A stretch of DNA of 64,000 bases from Alphaproteobacteria bacterium. Lineage in GTDB: Bacteria > Pseudomonadota > Alphaproteobacteria > Rhodobacterales > Rhodobacteraceae. Positions 62,988 through 64,000 of this stretch are shown here, in pieces. The stretch's first letter is position 1. Each line of letters starts with the position of its first letter. Position numbers and translations under genes: made by a program. The notes below the pieces were generated by a model. That model saw nothing but the letters and a program-made list of their open reading frames with translations, did no database searches and had not been told where the DNA came from. The DNA is taken from the NCBI GenBank assembly GCA_030425395.1, contig JAUIAS010000013.1:1-64000 (forward strand), given 5' to 3'.

Positions 62988-64000
62988 CTCTGCAAACGCC
63001 GCAGAGCGGCCTGCCCAGCCCACCGGCCCGACGCGAAACAGGCCGTCAAGAGATACCCGCCCGTAGGGGCCTCCCAATCCAGCATTTCCCCGGCACAAAA
63101 GGCGCCGGGGATCGCCTTCAGCATCAGATCGGGATCGACTTGGTCCCACCGCACCCCGCCAGCCACAGAAATCGCATTCTCAATCCCGGAAACCCCGGCG
63201 ACATTCGGGGACACAGATTTCAATGCGTGGGCAACGTGCAGGAAATCCTGTGGCATCGGGCGCATGTATTCATTCACAAGAGCTATTTTGACCGGCCCAA
63301 AACCAAGCGCCTTGCGCAAACGTGCGCTTTGGCTTGGCTTGCCTTTGACCCGCGCCAGCTTGGCTGCGATCGCCTCTGCAGAAAGATCAGGCACAAGGTC
63401 GATGGACAACGCGTGTCCTTCGCGCACTCCGCGCGACACCGCATAGATCCCTCCACCCTCCAACCCTTCTTGCGAAAGGATCGCTTCGCCGCGTGAATTG
63501 TAAGGGCCTGCAGCCAAAGCGACCGACTTTAACGGTTGTCCAAAATGCGCCTCCATATGAGAGGACCAGCCGACCCTTAGCGCTGCATTGGACGGCGCAA
63601 ACGGAGCAAGCCGGACCCCGTGCCGCGATAGCGCTTCGGTCCACATACCGTCAGAACCAAGCCGCGGCCAGCTTGCCCCGCCCAACGCCAGCACCGAGAC
63701 CGGCGCGTGAAGGCGGCGCGGTCCGCCGGGCGTAGAAAAAACCAACGCCCCATCCTCCCAACCCTGCCACAGATGCCGCGTGCGAACCTGAACCCCGGCA
63801 TCGGCAAGGCGGGCCAACCACGCCCGCAACATCGGCGAGGCTTTCATGACCTGTGGAAAAACCCGCCCGGTTGTTCCGGTAAACAGAGGCTGCCCCAACT
63901 CTTGCGCCCACACCATCACATCTTGGGGGCCAAACGCACCGATCATTTCAGAAAGGTGCGGTGCAGCTTCGGTGTAGGCGGCAAGGAAATCACCGTCACC
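62984..64000 (-). CDS. HI0933/YhiN-like NAD(P)/FAD-dependent oxidoreductase (5' end cut off)
   Basis: About 338 residues of the C-terminal part are visible. The frame runs in from the window edge without a stop, so the start and the N-terminal FAD motif lie outside. Segments VRTRHLWQGWEDGALVF, SVLALGGASWPRLGSDG and the ending APTGGYLLTACFASGRWAGQAAL match the TIGR03862/HI0933 flavoprotein family, whose physiological role is poorly known. It converges on the GST gene. Confidence 0.88.
   Translation of the reverse strand, partial: GDGDFLAAYTEAAPHLSEMIGAFGPQDVMVWAQELGQPLFTGTTGRVFPQVMKASPMLRAWLARLADAGVQVRTRHLWQGWEDGALVFSTPGGPRRLHAPVSVLALGGASWPRLGSDGMWTEALSRHGVRLAPFAPSNAALRVGWSSHMEAHFGQPLKSVALAAGPYNSRGEAILSQEGLEGGGIYAVSRGVREGHALSIDLVPDLSAEAIAAKLARVKGKPSQSARLRKALGFGPVKIALVNEYMRPMPQDFLHVAHALKSVSPNVAGVSGIENAISVAGGVRWDQVDPDLMLKAIPGAFCAGEMLDWEAPTGGYLLTACFASGRWAGQAALRRLQS

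Noticed and set aside
1-64000. tRNA, rRNA, CRISPR, insertion sequences or prophage
   Set aside because: Intergenic gaps were read for cloverleaf or repeat patterns and genes for transposase or integrase motifs. None was found.

Overview
The window is ordinary chromosome from an alphaproteobacterium, most likely a marine Roseobacteraceae (Rhodobacterales). This rests on protein content and gene order: cenR-like regulator, ribA, an L,D-transpeptidase, yggS, a porin, a DUF3576 lipoprotein, leuS, lptE and holA; ftsK next to lolA; a Trm112, LON-domain, thioredoxin and xthA block. It also rests on regulatory signals of that group: a GTTC-N7-GTTC LexA box and an FnrL-type box. Coding density is high and GC-rich. 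I see no rRNA, tRNA, insertion sequence, prophage or CRISPR array.

Layout. 0.1-3.1 kb: an ABC1 kinase-like protein and an MFS transporter. 3.2-12.7 kb: a homoprotocatechuate (3,4-dihydroxyphenylacetate) meta-cleavage operon under a divergent HpaR repressor, in the order isomerase, dehydrogenase, two unrelated ring-cleavage dioxygenases, an aromatic amino acid decarboxylase, hpaG, hpaH, hpaI and an MFS transporter. Pyruvate and succinic semialdehyde are the expected end products. 12.8-17.7 kb: asd, a beta-carbonic anhydrase, a leucyl aminopeptidase with an NlpC/P60 hydrolase, and DUF2794. 17.7-24.2 kb: part of the phenylacetyl-CoA pathway (paaX and paaZ leftward; paaI, paaJ, paaK and paaR rightward). 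The paaABCDE epoxidase genes are not in the window. 24.2-29.7 kb: an M29 aminopeptidase, an orphan imuB behind a LexA box, a GT11 fucosyltransferase, rluA and rarD. 29.8-36.3 kb: a leftward operon with an XRE-cupin regulator, a LysE exporter, a GFA-type protein and two dimethylglycine/sarcosine-dehydrogenase-like flavoproteins. 36.4-41.7 kb: esterase, thiolase, a STAS/anti-sigma pair, gamma-glutamyltransferase and hspQ. 41.9-52.7 kb: a lytic transglycosylase lipoprotein, lolA, ftsK, an aminotransferase, an amidase, a UbiH-type hydroxylase, Trm112, LON-domain protein, thioredoxin and xthA. 52.8-64 kb: a candidate small RNA, the cenR-like regulator, ribA and the conserved block listed above, ending in a flavoprotein cut by the window edge.

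The most interesting unexplained structure is in the 268-base gap between xthA and the cenR-like gene. An FnrL-type box sits at class II spacing before a short leftward unit that can fold as an H-type pseudoknot, then carries a CCUCC anti-Shine-Dalgarno stretch and a strong intrinsic terminator. This looks like an undescribed oxygen-responsive small RNA of about 76 nt. Other points worth checking are the doubled dioxygenases and embedded decarboxylase in the hpa operon, the two perfect CGTGAAA palindromes before the XRE-cupin gene, the SOS box on the solitary imuB, and the two different phenylacetate regulators around one paa cluster.
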